64,000 nucleotides of DNA from Streptococcus toyakuensis (GTDB lineage: Bacteria; Bacillota; Bacilli; Lactobacillales; Streptococcaceae). The stretch covers positions 1,311,001 to 1,375,000 of the forward strand of contig NZ_AP024523.1 of the NCBI RefSeq assembly GCF_024346585.1, read 5' to 3'. Shown here in pieces: positions 44,838 to 52,914 of this stretch (position 1 is the first letter of the stretch; every line of letters begins with the position of its first letter). The translations under genes were made by a program, and so were the position numbers. Under the pieces are notes generated by a model, which saw only the letters and a list, made by a program, of their open reading frames with translations, searched no databases and was not told where the DNA came from.

Positions 44838-46790
44838 TTATGCTTGTGGTTTGCGTAGGTAACCATAGACCACACCACTTACGATTGCTCCTACCAAGAC
44901 AGCAACGAGGTAAAGAAGAGCATTTGAAGTGAGGGCGATCACGAAGATTCCTCCGTGTGGCGCCATGAGTTTGATACCAGTAAGACCAACGAGGCCACCT
45001 GCTACTGCTGAACCAAGGATAAAGCTTGGGATAGCACGAGCTGGGTCAGCTGCACCAAACGGAATCGCTCCCTCAGTGATAAATGACAAGCCCATGATGA
45101 TGTTTGTCAAACCAGAGTTGCGTTCTTCTTTAGTAAATTTATCTTTGAAAAGAAGCGTTGCGACAAAGATTGCAAGTGGTGGCACCATTCCTCCAGCCAT
45201 AACTGCTGCCATGGCTACAGAACCACCTGAAGAAACAGTCGCTGCAAGCGTACCTGTACCGAAGACATAAGCCGCTTTATTAACTGGTCCACCCATGTCA
45301 ACAGCCATCATTCCTCCAAGGACGATACCAAGAAGGACAGCTGAACCTCCTCCAAGACCGCCTAGGAAGTCATTCATAGCAGTGTTGATTGCTGCCATTG
45401 GGATGTTAACTGCTAACATGACAAATCCAGTCAAAATTGTCCCAAGAAGTGGCAAGAGAAGGATTGACTTAGCACCTTCAAGTGAACGAGGAACTTTAAC
45501 GTATTTCTTGATAGCAAGAACCAAGGCACCTGCGATAAATCCACCAACAAGGGCACCTAGGAAACCAGATGAGACACCTGCAAGAGTTGAAGTTGCTTCA
45601 CCACCTGCGGCATAAGGAATTTTACCAAAGGCAAAACCTTCTTTTGCTATAGCACCAGCCACGAAACCTGCTACCAAACCTGGTTTTTCAGCAATAGAGT
45701 AGGCAACATAACCTGCAAAGACTGGGAGCATCAAACCAAAGGCTGCACCACCAATTTTCATAAACATAGAAGCTAACTCATGGTAGGAACCAAGATTGCC
45801 AAGGTTTTCATTTGGAACACCCAAAGCACCATCAATCAAGAAGGCAAGGGCAATCATGATACCCCCACCGATAACGAATGGCAACATTTGAGATACACCA
45901 CTCATCAAGTGTTTGTAGAAGGCACCACCAAGGCTTTGTTTTTCGTTAGAGGCTGTTGCAGCTTTGGCTCCATTAGCAGCACGGTAGACTTCAGCATCTC
46001 CTGAAAGAGCCAAGTTAATCAATTCTTCTGTTTTACGGATACCGTCAGCAACTGGACGATTAATCAATGGTTTGCCATCGAAACGATCCATTTCAACTGC
46101 CTTGTCTGCCGCGATGATAACAGCTTTAGCATTGCGGATGTCTTCAGCAGTTAGTTGGTTTCCAACACCGCTAGCACCGTTGGTTTCGACCTTGATGCCA
46201 ACACCCATTTCAACAGCAACTTTTTGAAGGGCTTCTTGGGCCGTGTAAGTGTGAGCAATACCGGTCGTACAAGCTGTAACAGCTACGATAAAGTCACCAG
46301 AGTCATTGGCAGGTGCTTGAACAGGATCCTCAGCTTTTTCTGACGCTTGGTCAAAAAGTTCGATAACTTGGTCAGCTGATTGTGCTTGACGAAGTTTGTC
46401 AGCAAAACCGTCTTTCATCAAGTATTGAGACAATTCTGCCAAGGCTGCTAAGTGAGTGTCATTAGCACCTTCTGGAGCCGCAATCATAAAGAAGAGGTCA
46501 GTTGCTTGCCCATCCAAACTCTCATAATCAACACCCTTGTTTGACTTAGCAAAGAGAACAGTCGCTTCTTTGACAGCAGCATTTTTGCTATGAGGCATTG
46601 CGATTCCATCACCCAAACCTGTAGAAGTCAAAGCTTCACGCGCTAAAATTCCTTCTTTAAAGGTTTCAAAATCTGTCACATAACCGTGGTCTGTCAAACT
46701 TTTAATCATCTCTTCAATGACAGCTGTTTTTTCAGTCGCCTGTAAATCCAGCAACATGACATCTTTTCTCAATAGGTCTTGAATTTTCAT
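44838..46790 (-). CDS. fruA: PTS fructose transporter subunit IIABC
   Basis: Imports fructose as fructose-1-phosphate. The 650-aa fusion has, in order, EIIA with phospho-His H67 (GIAMPHSKNA), EIIB with phospho-Cys C174 (AVTACTTGIAHTYTA) and a polytopic EIIC (about residues 300-645; MLPFVIGGGIMIALAFLIDG, MGGPVNKAAYVFGTG). Its start overlaps the fruK stop by four bases. Last gene of fruR-fruK-fruA. Confidence 0.96.
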   Translation of the reverse strand: MKIQDLLRKDVMLLDLQATEKTAVIEEMIKSLTDHGYVTDFETFKEGILAREALTSTGLGDGIAMPHSKNAAVKEATVLFAKSNKGVDYESLDGQATDLFFMIAAPEGANDTHLAALAELSQYLMKDGFADKLRQAQSADQVIELFDQASEKAEDPVQAPANDSGDFIVAVTACTTGIAHTYTAQEALQKVAVEMGVGIKVETNGASGVGNQLTAEDIRNAKAVIIAADKAVEMDRFDGKPLINRPVADGIRKTEELINLALSGDAEVYRAANGAKAATASNEKQSLGGAFYKHLMSGVSQMLPFVIGGGIMIALAFLIDGALGVPNENLGNLGSYHELASMFMKIGGAAFGLMLPVFAGYVAYSIAEKPGLVAGFVAGAIAKEGFAFGKIPYAAGGEATSTLAGVSSGFLGALVGGFIAGALVLAIKKYVKVPRSLEGAKSILLLPLLGTILTGFVMLAVNIPMAAINTAMNDFLGGLGGGSAVLLGIVLGGMMAVDMGGPVNKAAYVFGTGTLAATVSSGGSVAMAAVMAGGMVPPLAIFVATLLFKDKFTKEERNSGLTNIIMGLSFITEGAIPFGAADPARAIPSFILGSAVAGGLVGLTGIKLMAPHGGIFVIALTSNALLYLVAVLVGAIVSGVVYGYLRKPQA

Positions 46791-47698
46791 CGTTTTTCTA
46801 CCTCAACTTTTTCATATGTTTCTTTAATAAATTCTGCTGTTGCCAAGTCATCCGAGAAAGTAGTTGCTGTTCCACAAGCTACTCCCCATTTGAAGGCTTC
46901 TACTGCATCTTTTGATTTGACAAATTCACCAGTAAATCCAGCAACCATAGAATCACCAGCTCCAACTGAATTTTTGACTGTTCCCTTGATTGGTTTAGCA
47001 AAGTAAGCTCCCTCAGATGTTACCAGAAGGGCACCGTCGCCAGCCATAGAGATAATGACGTTTTGAGCACCTTTAGCCAGTAACTCACGAGCGTATTTCT
47101 CAATTTCATCTAAACTTTCGAGTTTAACCCCAAAAATCGCTCCAAGTTCATGATTGTTTGGTTTGACCAAAAGTGGCTGGTAGTCCAAACTATCAATCAA
47201 GGTCTGTCCTTCAAAATCGCAAACTACTTGCGCACCAGTCTGACGGGTCAAGGCAATCAAATCCTTATAGATAACATTGCCTAGATTTTTAGCACTTGAA
47301 CCAGCAAACACGACCGTATCATCTGCAGTCAGATTCGATAAAATAGCTTTCAACTCTTCTAGCTGAGCTGGTTCAACAGATGGACCCGTTCCGTTGATTT
47401 CTGTTTCTTGGTCTGCTTTAATTTTAACATTGATACGAGTATCCTCTGCCACTTGGACAAAACGTGTCTCGATTTCTTCATCAGCCAAAGTATCTGTGAT
47501 AAATTTACCAGTAAAGCCTCCGATAAATCCCGTCGCTGTATTTGGAATATCCAAACGTTTCAAGACACGACTGACATTGATTCCTTTCCCACCAGCAAAC
47601 TTATCATCACTGTCCATACGATTGACACTACCGACTTGGACTTGGTCCAGACGGACAATATAGTCAATGGATGGATTGAGTGTGACTGTATAAATCAT
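46787..47698 (-). CDS. fruK: 1-phosphofructokinase
   Basis: Phosphorylates fructose-1-phosphate to fructose-1,6-bisphosphate. PfkB family, 303 aa, with signature 1 GGKGINVSRVLKRL (about residues 37-50) and signature 2 with the catalytic Asp in NSVGAGDSMVAGFTGE. Overlaps both neighbours by four bases, so the operon is translationally coupled. Confidence 0.96.
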   Translation of the reverse strand: MIYTVTLNPSIDYIVRLDQVQVGSVNRMDSDDKFAGGKGINVSRVLKRLDIPNTATGFIGGFTGKFITDTLADEEIETRFVQVAEDTRINVKIKADQETEINGTGPSVEPAQLEELKAILSNLTADDTVVFAGSSAKNLGNVIYKDLIALTRQTGAQVVCDFEGQTLIDSLDYQPLLVKPNNHELGAIFGVKLESLDEIEKYARELLAKGAQNVIISMAGDGALLVTSEGAYFAKPIKGTVKNSVGAGDSMVAGFTGEFVKSKDAVEAFKWGVACGTATTFSDDLATAEFIKETYEKVEVEKR

Positions 47699-48435
47699 AC
47701 TTCTATTACCTCCGTTTTCTCCTTAATAACCTGCAAGAGCTCATGCCCTTGACTTGTGATAACAATAGCGCGTTTGAGTGGTGCTACCTTAGCAAAGCAA
47801 GTTTGTCCAATTTTAGACGAATCCGCCAAGACATAGGTCTGTTTAGCATTCTCTAAAATAGCACGCTTAACAGCTCCCTCCTCCATATCGGGAGTCGTAT
47901 AATAGCCATCGTCCACACCATTCATCCCGATAAAAGCACGGTCAAAGTGCAATTGGTTAATCTGGTTAAGAGCAACGCCCCCTATGCTTGCATCTGTCGC
48001 CATCTTAACACTACCTCCAACCATGACCGTTGGAATCTGCTTTTCAACCAACTGAGCGGCATGGTGAATCGAATTAGTCACAACAGTAATATTCTTATTA
48101 ACCAATTCATGAATCAAAAAGGCAGTTGTTGTTCCAGCATCGATAAAGATGACATCTTGTTCCTTGATGAGAGAGGCAGCTTTCTGAGCAAGTAACTTCT
48201 TCTCTTGAAGGTTTTTGACAGATTTTTCTTGAATGGTTTCTTCTTCCTGCAAGGAGTGGGGTAATTCTGCTCCACCATGCACGCGACGAAGCTTGTTTTC
48301 CGCTTCTAACTCATCCAAATCTCTTCGAACCGTTGATTCTGATGTTTCTAGCAAACTAACTAATTTTTCTAAAGAAACTACATGATGTTGATTTAACTCC
48401 TCTAAAATCAGCTGTTTACGCTCTGTTTTTAACAC
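47695..48435 (-). CDS. fruR: DeoR-family fructose operon regulator
   Basis: The 246-aa DeoR repressor has an N-terminal helix-turn-helix (SLEKLVSLLETSESTVRRDL, about residues 20-39) and a C-terminal sugar-phosphate sensor (IDAGTTTAFLIHELVNKNIT). It starts at GTG 48435 behind a near-perfect AGGAGGTGA. First gene of the fru operon, so it regulates its own transcript. Its effector is expected to be fructose-1-phosphate. Confidence 0.92.
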   Translation of the reverse strand: MLKTERKQLILEELNQHHVVSLEKLVSLLETSESTVRRDLDELEAENKLRRVHGGAELPHSLQEEETIQEKSVKNLQEKKLLAQKAASLIKEQDVIFIDAGTTTAFLIHELVNKNITVVTNSIHHAAQLVEKQIPTVMVGGSVKMATDASIGGVALNQINQLHFDRAFIGMNGVDDGYYTTPDMEEGAVKRAILENAKQTYVLADSSKIGQTCFAKVAPLKRAIVITSQGHELLQVIKEKTEVIEV

Positions 48436-48447
48436 TGAATCACCTCC

Positions 48448-48461
48448 TGTTATCGTTTACA
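48448..48461. promoter_or_regulatory. cre site at the fru transcript start
   Basis: TGTTATCGTTTACA fits all positions of the CcpA operator consensus TGWNANCGNTNWCA. It lies at about +1 to +14 of the predicted fru transcript. Confidence 0.75.
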
Positions 48462-48467
48462 CTATTC

Positions 48468-48495
48468 ATTCTATCACACTACATTTCAAAGTCAA
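48468..48495 (-). promoter_or_regulatory. Promoter of the fruRKA operon
   Basis: Minus strand TTGACT (48490-48495), 16-bp spacer, TGA-TAGAAT (48468-48473). Confidence 0.8.
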
Positions 48496-48552
48496 GCATT
48501 TTTTGTCATTTTCTTTCAAAATCTATCATTTTTCTTATTTCCAGAATTTTTA

Positions 48553-48581
48553 TTGCAAGATAAGAGCCTTTATGGTAGACT
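48553..48581 (+). promoter_or_regulatory. Promoter of tRNA-Ser
   Basis: TTGCAA (48553-48558), 17-bp spacer, TAGACT (48576-48581), 15 nt before the tRNA. Confidence 0.75.
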
Positions 48582-48596
48582 ATTTGAGTAAGCATT

Positions 48597-48684
48597 GGAA
48601 GATTACTCAAGAGGCTTAAGAGGCCGTGTTGGAAACGCGGTAGGCGTGTAACAGCGTGCGTGGGTTCGAATCCCATGTCTTCCG
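48597..48684 (+). tRNA. tRNA-Ser (anticodon GGA)
   Basis: An 88-nt class II tRNA. The acceptor arms are GGAAGA and TCTTCC with discriminator G. The anticodon stem-loop CGTGTTGGAAACGCG gives anticodon GGA. A long variable arm and the T arm GTGGGTTCGAATCCCA are present. No CCA is encoded. Confidence 0.95.
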
Positions 48685-48706
48685 TAGAAAAGAAAAATTA
48701 TTTCTA

Positions 48707-48733
48707 GGATGCAACAAATGTTGTATCCTTTTT
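48707..48733 (+). terminator. tRNA-Ser terminator
   Basis: GGATGCAACA (48707-48716) and TGTTGTATCC (48719-48728) with a 2-nt gap, one G-U pair, then five T. Confidence 0.8.
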
Positions 48734-48780
48734 GTATCCCTTTTTTAATAATAGGGTCTGTTTTAGGGTCTGCCTTTTTC

Positions 48781-48872
48781 GCAAAAGAATACCAAGGAAT
48801 ACCAAAGACAAAAATAAAAAACGTTGATTTAACAACGTTTTACCAAGTTTTGCAAAAGAATGCAAAGGAATA
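48781..48872. repeat. Imperfect 21-bp direct repeat abutting the 3' end of ssrA
   Basis: Copies at 48781-48801 and 48852-48872 both start GCAAAAGAAT and end AAGGAATA, with 19 of 21 positions identical. The second copy ends one base before the ssrA 3' end. The tmRNA terminator lies between them. Confidence 0.7.
48810..48841 (-). terminator. ssrA terminator
   Basis: Perfect arms AAAACGTTG (48818-48826) and CAACGTTTT (48833-48841), with T-rich continuation on the minus strand. Confidence 0.85.
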
Positions 48873-48873
48873 A

Positions 48874-49218
48874 TGGAGCCGGTGGGAGTCGAACCCACGT
48901 CCAAACATCTGCTAACATATTTGTCTACAACCATAGGTTATGTATTCGTTTAACAGTCCCTCGACACATAACTCAAGCCTAGAAACCGCGAGTCTATCAA
49001 TCTCTTATCAAGCCGCTAGACAAGACTTGATCGTATCTCGCTAATCATAAGACCTGTCATTGAACACGAGCAATCCAAATCGGGTCACGCCTGCTGGTTT
49101 TTAGGCAGCTAGAGCGTAAGAAGTGTTATTTTTTGCAGTTATATTTAACTGAGCGTTTACGTCGCCACACGAGTCGCAAAATATGCCTCATAATGCCTGT
49201 CGAATCCGTAACGACCCC
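48874..49218 (-). ncRNA. ssrA: Transfer-messenger RNA (tmRNA)
   Basis: Rescues stalled ribosomes. The 5' end reads GGGGTCGTTACGGATTCGAC and the 3' end GGTTCGACTCCCACCGGCTC plus CA, giving the tRNA-Ala-like acceptor domain with CCA encoded. The tag frame (forward 49101-49136) reads AKNNTSYALAA and stop, the usual streptococcal tag. About 345 nt in one piece. Faces tRNA-Ser tail to tail. Confidence 0.97.
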
Positions 49219-49234
49219 AAAAGACAATAGAACC

Positions 49235-49263
49235 ATTATAACCTATCTTCATGAAAAATGCAA
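49235..49263 (-). promoter_or_regulatory. ssrA promoter
   Basis: Minus strand TTGCAT (49258-49263), 17-bp spacer, TATAAT (49235-49240). The predicted start is about 10 nt before the mature 5' end. Confidence 0.8.
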
Positions 49264-49278
49264 AATCAAGCCACCTCT

Positions 49279-49914
49279 TTAGAAAAGAACCCCTTTTAAG
49301 GCTTCCGATAAGACTTGATAACCGGCTACACTTAGATGGAGGCCATCTGTTGTATAGTCTTTTTTGAGTTGTCCTTCTGTATCTGTCAAACTATCATAAA
49401 CAGGCACAAAATCTACTTGCATATAAGCGGATGCTAGAGCCTCATAGGCTTGATTCCATTCTCTAATCTTTTCATTGGTTCGGATATAAACGGTCTGCTT
49501 GTATTTCTCTCCCTCATTGACTGGCAAAATGGAAAGTAATTTAATCTCGGTCAGTGGATAATCACGAGCAATGGATTGTATGATAGCTTCGAGATTATTG
49601 AGAGCCTCATTCACAGGCACATCTTTTCCGATATCATTTGTCCCAATTAAAAGGACAATTTTATCTACTGCTCCACCGTACAGATGCGCATCAAGGTTCT
49701 CTAGTAACAGCCCTGTCTGATACCCTCGAATGCCTCGATTGACAATCGTCTTCGAAGTCCCAAATAGTTCCTGCAGAGGATAATATTCGACAATGGAATC
49801 CCCAATAAAAAGAATGTCTGGCTCTAGAACAGAAACCTGATTTAAGTGACGATACTTGGTTTGGATTTTTTCTTGTTCCTTTAGTAACCAATTTTCTAAT
49901 AACTGTACTGCCAC
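49279..49914 (-). CDS. SGNH/GDSL-family hydrolase
   Basis: The 211-aa lipase/acylhydrolase has all SGNH blocks: FIGDSIVEYY (catalytic Ser, block I), a Gly block in NRGIRGYQTG, GTNDIGK (Asn, block III) and DGLHLSVAGYQ (Asp/His, block V). No signal peptide. Relatives in streptococci are annotated as platelet-activating-factor acetylhydrolase-like. Starts at GTG with AAGGAG upstream; its Shine-Dalgarno lies inside the end of the HAD gene, so the two are coupled. Confidence 0.9.
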   Translation of the reverse strand: MAVQLLENWLLKEQEKIQTKYRHLNQVSVLEPDILFIGDSIVEYYPLQELFGTSKTIVNRGIRGYQTGLLLENLDAHLYGGAVDKIVLLIGTNDIGKDVPVNEALNNLEAIIQSIARDYPLTEIKLLSILPVNEGEKYKQTVYIRTNEKIREWNQAYEALASAYMQVDFVPVYDSLTDTEGQLKKDYTTDGLHLSVAGYQVLSEALKGVLF

Positions 49915-49915
49915 T

Positions 49916-50743
49916 TCATTCTCCTTTTTCTAACCAGTTTTCCAAGACTTGATAAACTCCTCCTTGGCTGTTAGCCGGTGCTAGAGCCGTCGCAACAGCT
50001 TTGGCTTTGTCATCAGCATTTTCCATCGCATAGGCAATTCCAGCTATTTCAAGCATTTCAACATCATTTTCACTATCACCAAAAGCCATAATTTGTTGGG
50101 GGTTCAAGTTCCAACGCTTGAGTAATTCTTCCAAGCCCCATGCTTTATGAATCCCAGCTTGAAGGATATCAATGCAACCATAGCCACTCGATACAGCTCG
50201 GACACGGCCATCAAAGAGAGCATTGATTTCTTCCAAAACCGAATTCAAACGTTCCTCACCAACAACCATACTCATCTTGAGCACACCACCAAAGAGGTCA
50301 GAGGTTAATTCATCCACAAACTGCATCCGTTGGTAGAATTTTTCAATCATTTCTGGAGTCATAAAACTTTCAAGGTCTGTAAAAATAGTACCTTCCTTGA
50401 CGAAACCACCCTTCATCCCCGTTACAACAAACTGGTCCTGACACGCTCGACCCTTGAAATGAGCCAAAGCCTTGTCAACAATGGCATCATCCCAAGTCTG
50501 AGCCTGAATCAATTCATTGTTTTCAAAAATACGAGCACCGTTAGCAACAACCAGAACCACTCGATCGACCAAGTGCTCCAGTAGTTGCCTCATGCGGTGA
50601 ATTTCATTGCCCGTCGCGATGACAAAACGAATCCCCCTTTGATCCAACTGATCTAAAATCTTTTCCAAGCGTGGAAGATCAAGCTGACCTCTAGCATCCA
50701 GCAAGGTCCCATCCATATCTGTCGCAATTACTTTAATCGTCAT
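49916..50743 (-). CDS. Cof-type HAD-IIB family hydrolase
   Basis: The 275-aa sugar-phosphate or FMN phosphatase of the Cof family has motif I ATDMDGTLLD (nucleophile Asp), motif II FVIATGNE and motif IV AFGDSENDVEML; the type IIB cap lies between. Cytosolic. The natural substrate is not readable from sequence. Upstream partner in a two-gene unit with the SGNH hydrolase. Confidence 0.92.
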   Translation of the reverse strand: MTIKVIATDMDGTLLDARGQLDLPRLEKILDQLDQRGIRFVIATGNEIHRMRQLLEHLVDRVVLVVANGARIFENNELIQAQTWDDAIVDKALAHFKGRACQDQFVVTGMKGGFVKEGTIFTDLESFMTPEMIEKFYQRMQFVDELTSDLFGGVLKMSMVVGEERLNSVLEEINALFDGRVRAVSSGYGCIDILQAGIHKAWGLEELLKRWNLNPQQIMAFGDSENDVEMLEIAGIAYAMENADDKAKAVATALAPANSQGGVYQVLENWLEKGE

Positions 50744-50764
50744 TTCATTTCCTCTGGATTCAAA

Positions 50765-52084
50765 CTAATCCCACTTCAATCCCACATGTTCGTTCATTTC
50801 TTTGTAGGCTGTATCAATTCGTTCCTTAGTCGCTTCGTCTAACTGGTCACGATGACTACCACCCTCGATAAAATCTTCTAAGATATAGGTTTGGTAATGA
50901 TATAAAGGATAGCCTTCTGGTGAAAAGGTTCCCTTTGGTGTTCGATTGACCCAAGTAGGATGAGCTTTAGCTGTTCCGATAGTTGTTTTTCCATCCTTCT
51001 TCTTAATGGTCACGTCCATAAGAACACCACGTTCAGTCCACTTAGCATTCTCTTCATCTCCCATAGATTCAATCCGTTGATTGGAAATGAAGTTCCCCAT
51101 TGAATAGATAATGAGTTTCTTTTCTCCATCTTTTTCAACCGTTTCAGATGGTTCCACAACGTGAGGATGCCCTCCAAAGATAATATCCGCTCCCCAATCA
51201 ATCATCTTGTGATAAAGAACTTTTTGTTCTTCAGTTGGTTCCAATCGATACTCAACACCCATCTGAGGCATGATAATGGTGATATCCGCTTCCTTTTCCG
51301 CTCGTTCAATTTCAGCCTTCATCTTATCTTCGTTTAAATCTGAAAGATAACGATTATAATCCTCTTGAGAAATATTTTGCTCAATTCCATTAAATCCATA
51401 AGAATAAGCCAAAAGTGCAACCTTGATACCATTCACTTCCTTAATGACCAGCGGAGCCTGATCACGTGGCTCGTGCGTATAAACTCCGATTGGAGTGATT
51501 CCAGCCTTCTCAATAATATCGGCCGTTGAAATAACCCCCTCAATTTGCGAATCCAAAATGTGATTATGAGCCAAATCTAGAACATGATAACCTGCATCCT
51601 TAATGGCATCCATAACTTCAGCAGGAGCATTAAAGAGAGGATAACCTGCTAAATAATGATCCTTATTAATGGTTCCTTCAAAGTCACCAATAGCTAAGTC
51701 TGCTTGCTTAAGCCAAGGAGTAACATACTCAAAATTCTCATGAAAATCATACGTTCCATCATCCTTTTTTGCTGAAAAGTAAAGAATATCATGATAAAGC
51801 AAATCACCATGAGCCATAATTCTAGCAGTTTTTTCGTCTTCCTGGTCCTGAGACTTTTTCTTAGTTCCTTCTTGAGAAATAGTATCTCGTTTTTGACTGG
51901 TCATAGGCATGCCTTGGAAGCTTTCAAACAACAAGACCAAACCCATTGATAAAGCAACAGCTAGCAAGAGTATCGCCACAAATCCCTTGTTGCTCCACTT
52001 ACGATAACGTCTAAAAAAGTTGACTAAACCTTTCACAAAACGAAAAACTGGTCCACGTTTATGTCTATCTTGTCTTCTTTTCAT
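50765..52084 (-). CDS. CapA family membrane-anchored protein (PGA_cap domain)
   Basis: About 439 aa. A basic N-terminus and one membrane anchor (about residues 38-55, KGFVAILLLAVALSMGLVLL) precede an extracellular metallophosphatase-like CapA domain. Family phrases are MAHGDLLYHDILYF, LAIGDFEGTINKD, DLAHNHILDSQ and GADIIFGGHPHVVEP. CapA proteins assist poly-gamma-glutamate export or anchoring, but no capBC genes are nearby, so the polymer is unknown. The second ATG (52084) has the better spacing to GGGAGA than the first (52090). Confidence 0.87.
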   Translation of the reverse strand: MKRRQDRHKRGPVFRFVKGLVNFFRRYRKWSNKGFVAILLLAVALSMGLVLLFESFQGMPMTSQKRDTISQEGTKKKSQDQEDEKTARIMAHGDLLYHDILYFSAKKDDGTYDFHENFEYVTPWLKQADLAIGDFEGTINKDHYLAGYPLFNAPAEVMDAIKDAGYHVLDLAHNHILDSQIEGVISTADIIEKAGITPIGVYTHEPRDQAPLVIKEVNGIKVALLAYSYGFNGIEQNISQEDYNRYLSDLNEDKMKAEIERAEKEADITIIMPQMGVEYRLEPTEEQKVLYHKMIDWGADIIFGGHPHVVEPSETVEKDGEKKLIIYSMGNFISNQRIESMGDEENAKWTERGVLMDVTIKKKDGKTTIGTAKAHPTWVNRTPKGTFSPEGYPLYHYQTYILEDFIEGGSHRDQLDEATKERIDTAYKEMNEHVGLKWD

Positions 52085-52205
52085 CTTCATTCTCCCTACT
52101 TTCTAATGCAAGCCTTCTCTTTTTATTATATCACAGATAAGTAATTCTTTCACAATTGAATTGAACCTAGTAGGCATTTTCTATAAAAGCTCGATGCCGT
52201 AATGC

Positions 52206-52234
52206 TTTCAATCCTTGTCATTTTGTGATATAAT
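52206..52234 (+). promoter_or_regulatory. Promoter of def
   Basis: TTTCAA (52206-52211), 17-bp spacer, TGA-TATAAT (52229-52234), leader about 18 nt. Confidence 0.75.
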
Positions 52235-52258
52235 GTAGAAGTAATGAAAGGAGAGAAA

Positions 52259-52870
52259 ATGTCTGCTATAGAACGTATTACAAAAGCTGCTCACTTAATT
52301 GATATGAACGATATTATCCGCGAGGGGAATCCGACTCTTCGCGCAGTTGCTGAGGAAGTTACTTTCCCCTTGTCTGACCAGGAAATCATTCTTGGCGAAA
52401 AGATGATGCAATTCCTCAAACATTCCCAAGATCCTGTCATGGCTGAAAAGATGGGGCTCCGCGGTGGGGTTGGACTTGCTGCTCCTCAATTGGATATCTC
52501 AAAACGCATTATCGCTGTTTTGGTACCTAATATTGTTGAAGAAGGAGAAACTCCACAGGAAGCCTACGACTTACAAGCCATTATGTATAATCCAAAAATC
52601 GTCTCTCACTCTGTTCAAGACGCTGCTCTTGGCGAAGGAGAAGGTTGCCTATCTGTTGACCGTAATGTGCCTGGTTATGTAGTTCGCCATGCTCGCGTTA
52701 CTGTTGACTACTTTGACAAGGATGGCGAAAAACACCGCATCAAACTTAAAGGCTATAACTCCATCGTTGTTCAGCATGAAATTGACCACATTAACGGAAT
52801 CATGTTTTACGATCGTATCAATGAAAAAGTCCCATTTGCAGTTAAAGATGGTTTACTAATTCTAGAATAA
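52259..52870 (+). CDS. def: Peptide deformylase
   Basis: Removes the N-formyl group from new proteins; metal enzyme of 203 aa. The three motifs are [10 protein letters not shown] (I), EGCLSV (II, metal Cys) and HEIDHINGI (III, the HEXXH metal site). Type II deformylase features include the longer N-terminus and insertions seen in Gram-positives. The start at 52259 has AAAGGAGAGAAA upstream. Confidence 0.96.
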   Translation: MSAIERITKAAHLIDMNDIIREGNPTLRAVAEEVTFPLSDQEIILGEKMMQFLKHSQDPVMAEKMGLRGGVGLAAPQLDISKRIIAVLVPNIVEEGETPQEAYDLQAIMYNPKIVSHSVQDAALGEGEGCLSVDRNVPGYVVRHARVTVDYFDKDGEKHRIKLKGYNSIVVQHEIDHINGIMFYDRINEKVPFAVKDGLLILE

Positions 52871-52873
52871 AGA

Positions 52874-52899
52874 AAATCCCGTTGCAAGACGGGGTTTTG
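52874..52899 (+). terminator. def terminator
   Basis: AAAATCCCGT (52874-52883) and ACGGGGTTTT (52890-52899) form a 10-bp stem with one G-U. The hairpin overlaps the promoter region of rlmB. Confidence 0.8.
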
Positions 52900-52908
52900 T
52901 GTTATAAT
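52882..52908 (+). promoter_or_regulatory. Extended -10 promoter of rlmB, seven bases from the start codon
   Basis: TGT-TATAAT with TATAAT at 52903-52908; a weak TTGCAA (52882-52887) is 15 bp upstream. Transcription would begin at about 52914-52916, on the ATG itself. Confidence 0.7.
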
Positions 52909-52914
52909 AGAGGC

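Noticed and set aside
48874..48905. A separate tRNA on the plus strand near 48874
   Set aside because: The GGTGGGAGTCGAACCCACG segment is the complement of the T arm of tmRNA; no full tRNA cloverleaf is present.
48704..48934. Minus-strand 76-codon frame between tRNA-Ser and ssrA
   Set aside because: Its start lies inside the tmRNA sequence (it translates the tRNA-like end as SRCLDVGSTPTGS), so it is not a gene.
52882..52914. Longer start of rlmB at TTG 52882
   Set aside because: That codon is upstream of the -10 box and inside the def terminator hairpin, and no ribosome site precedes it.
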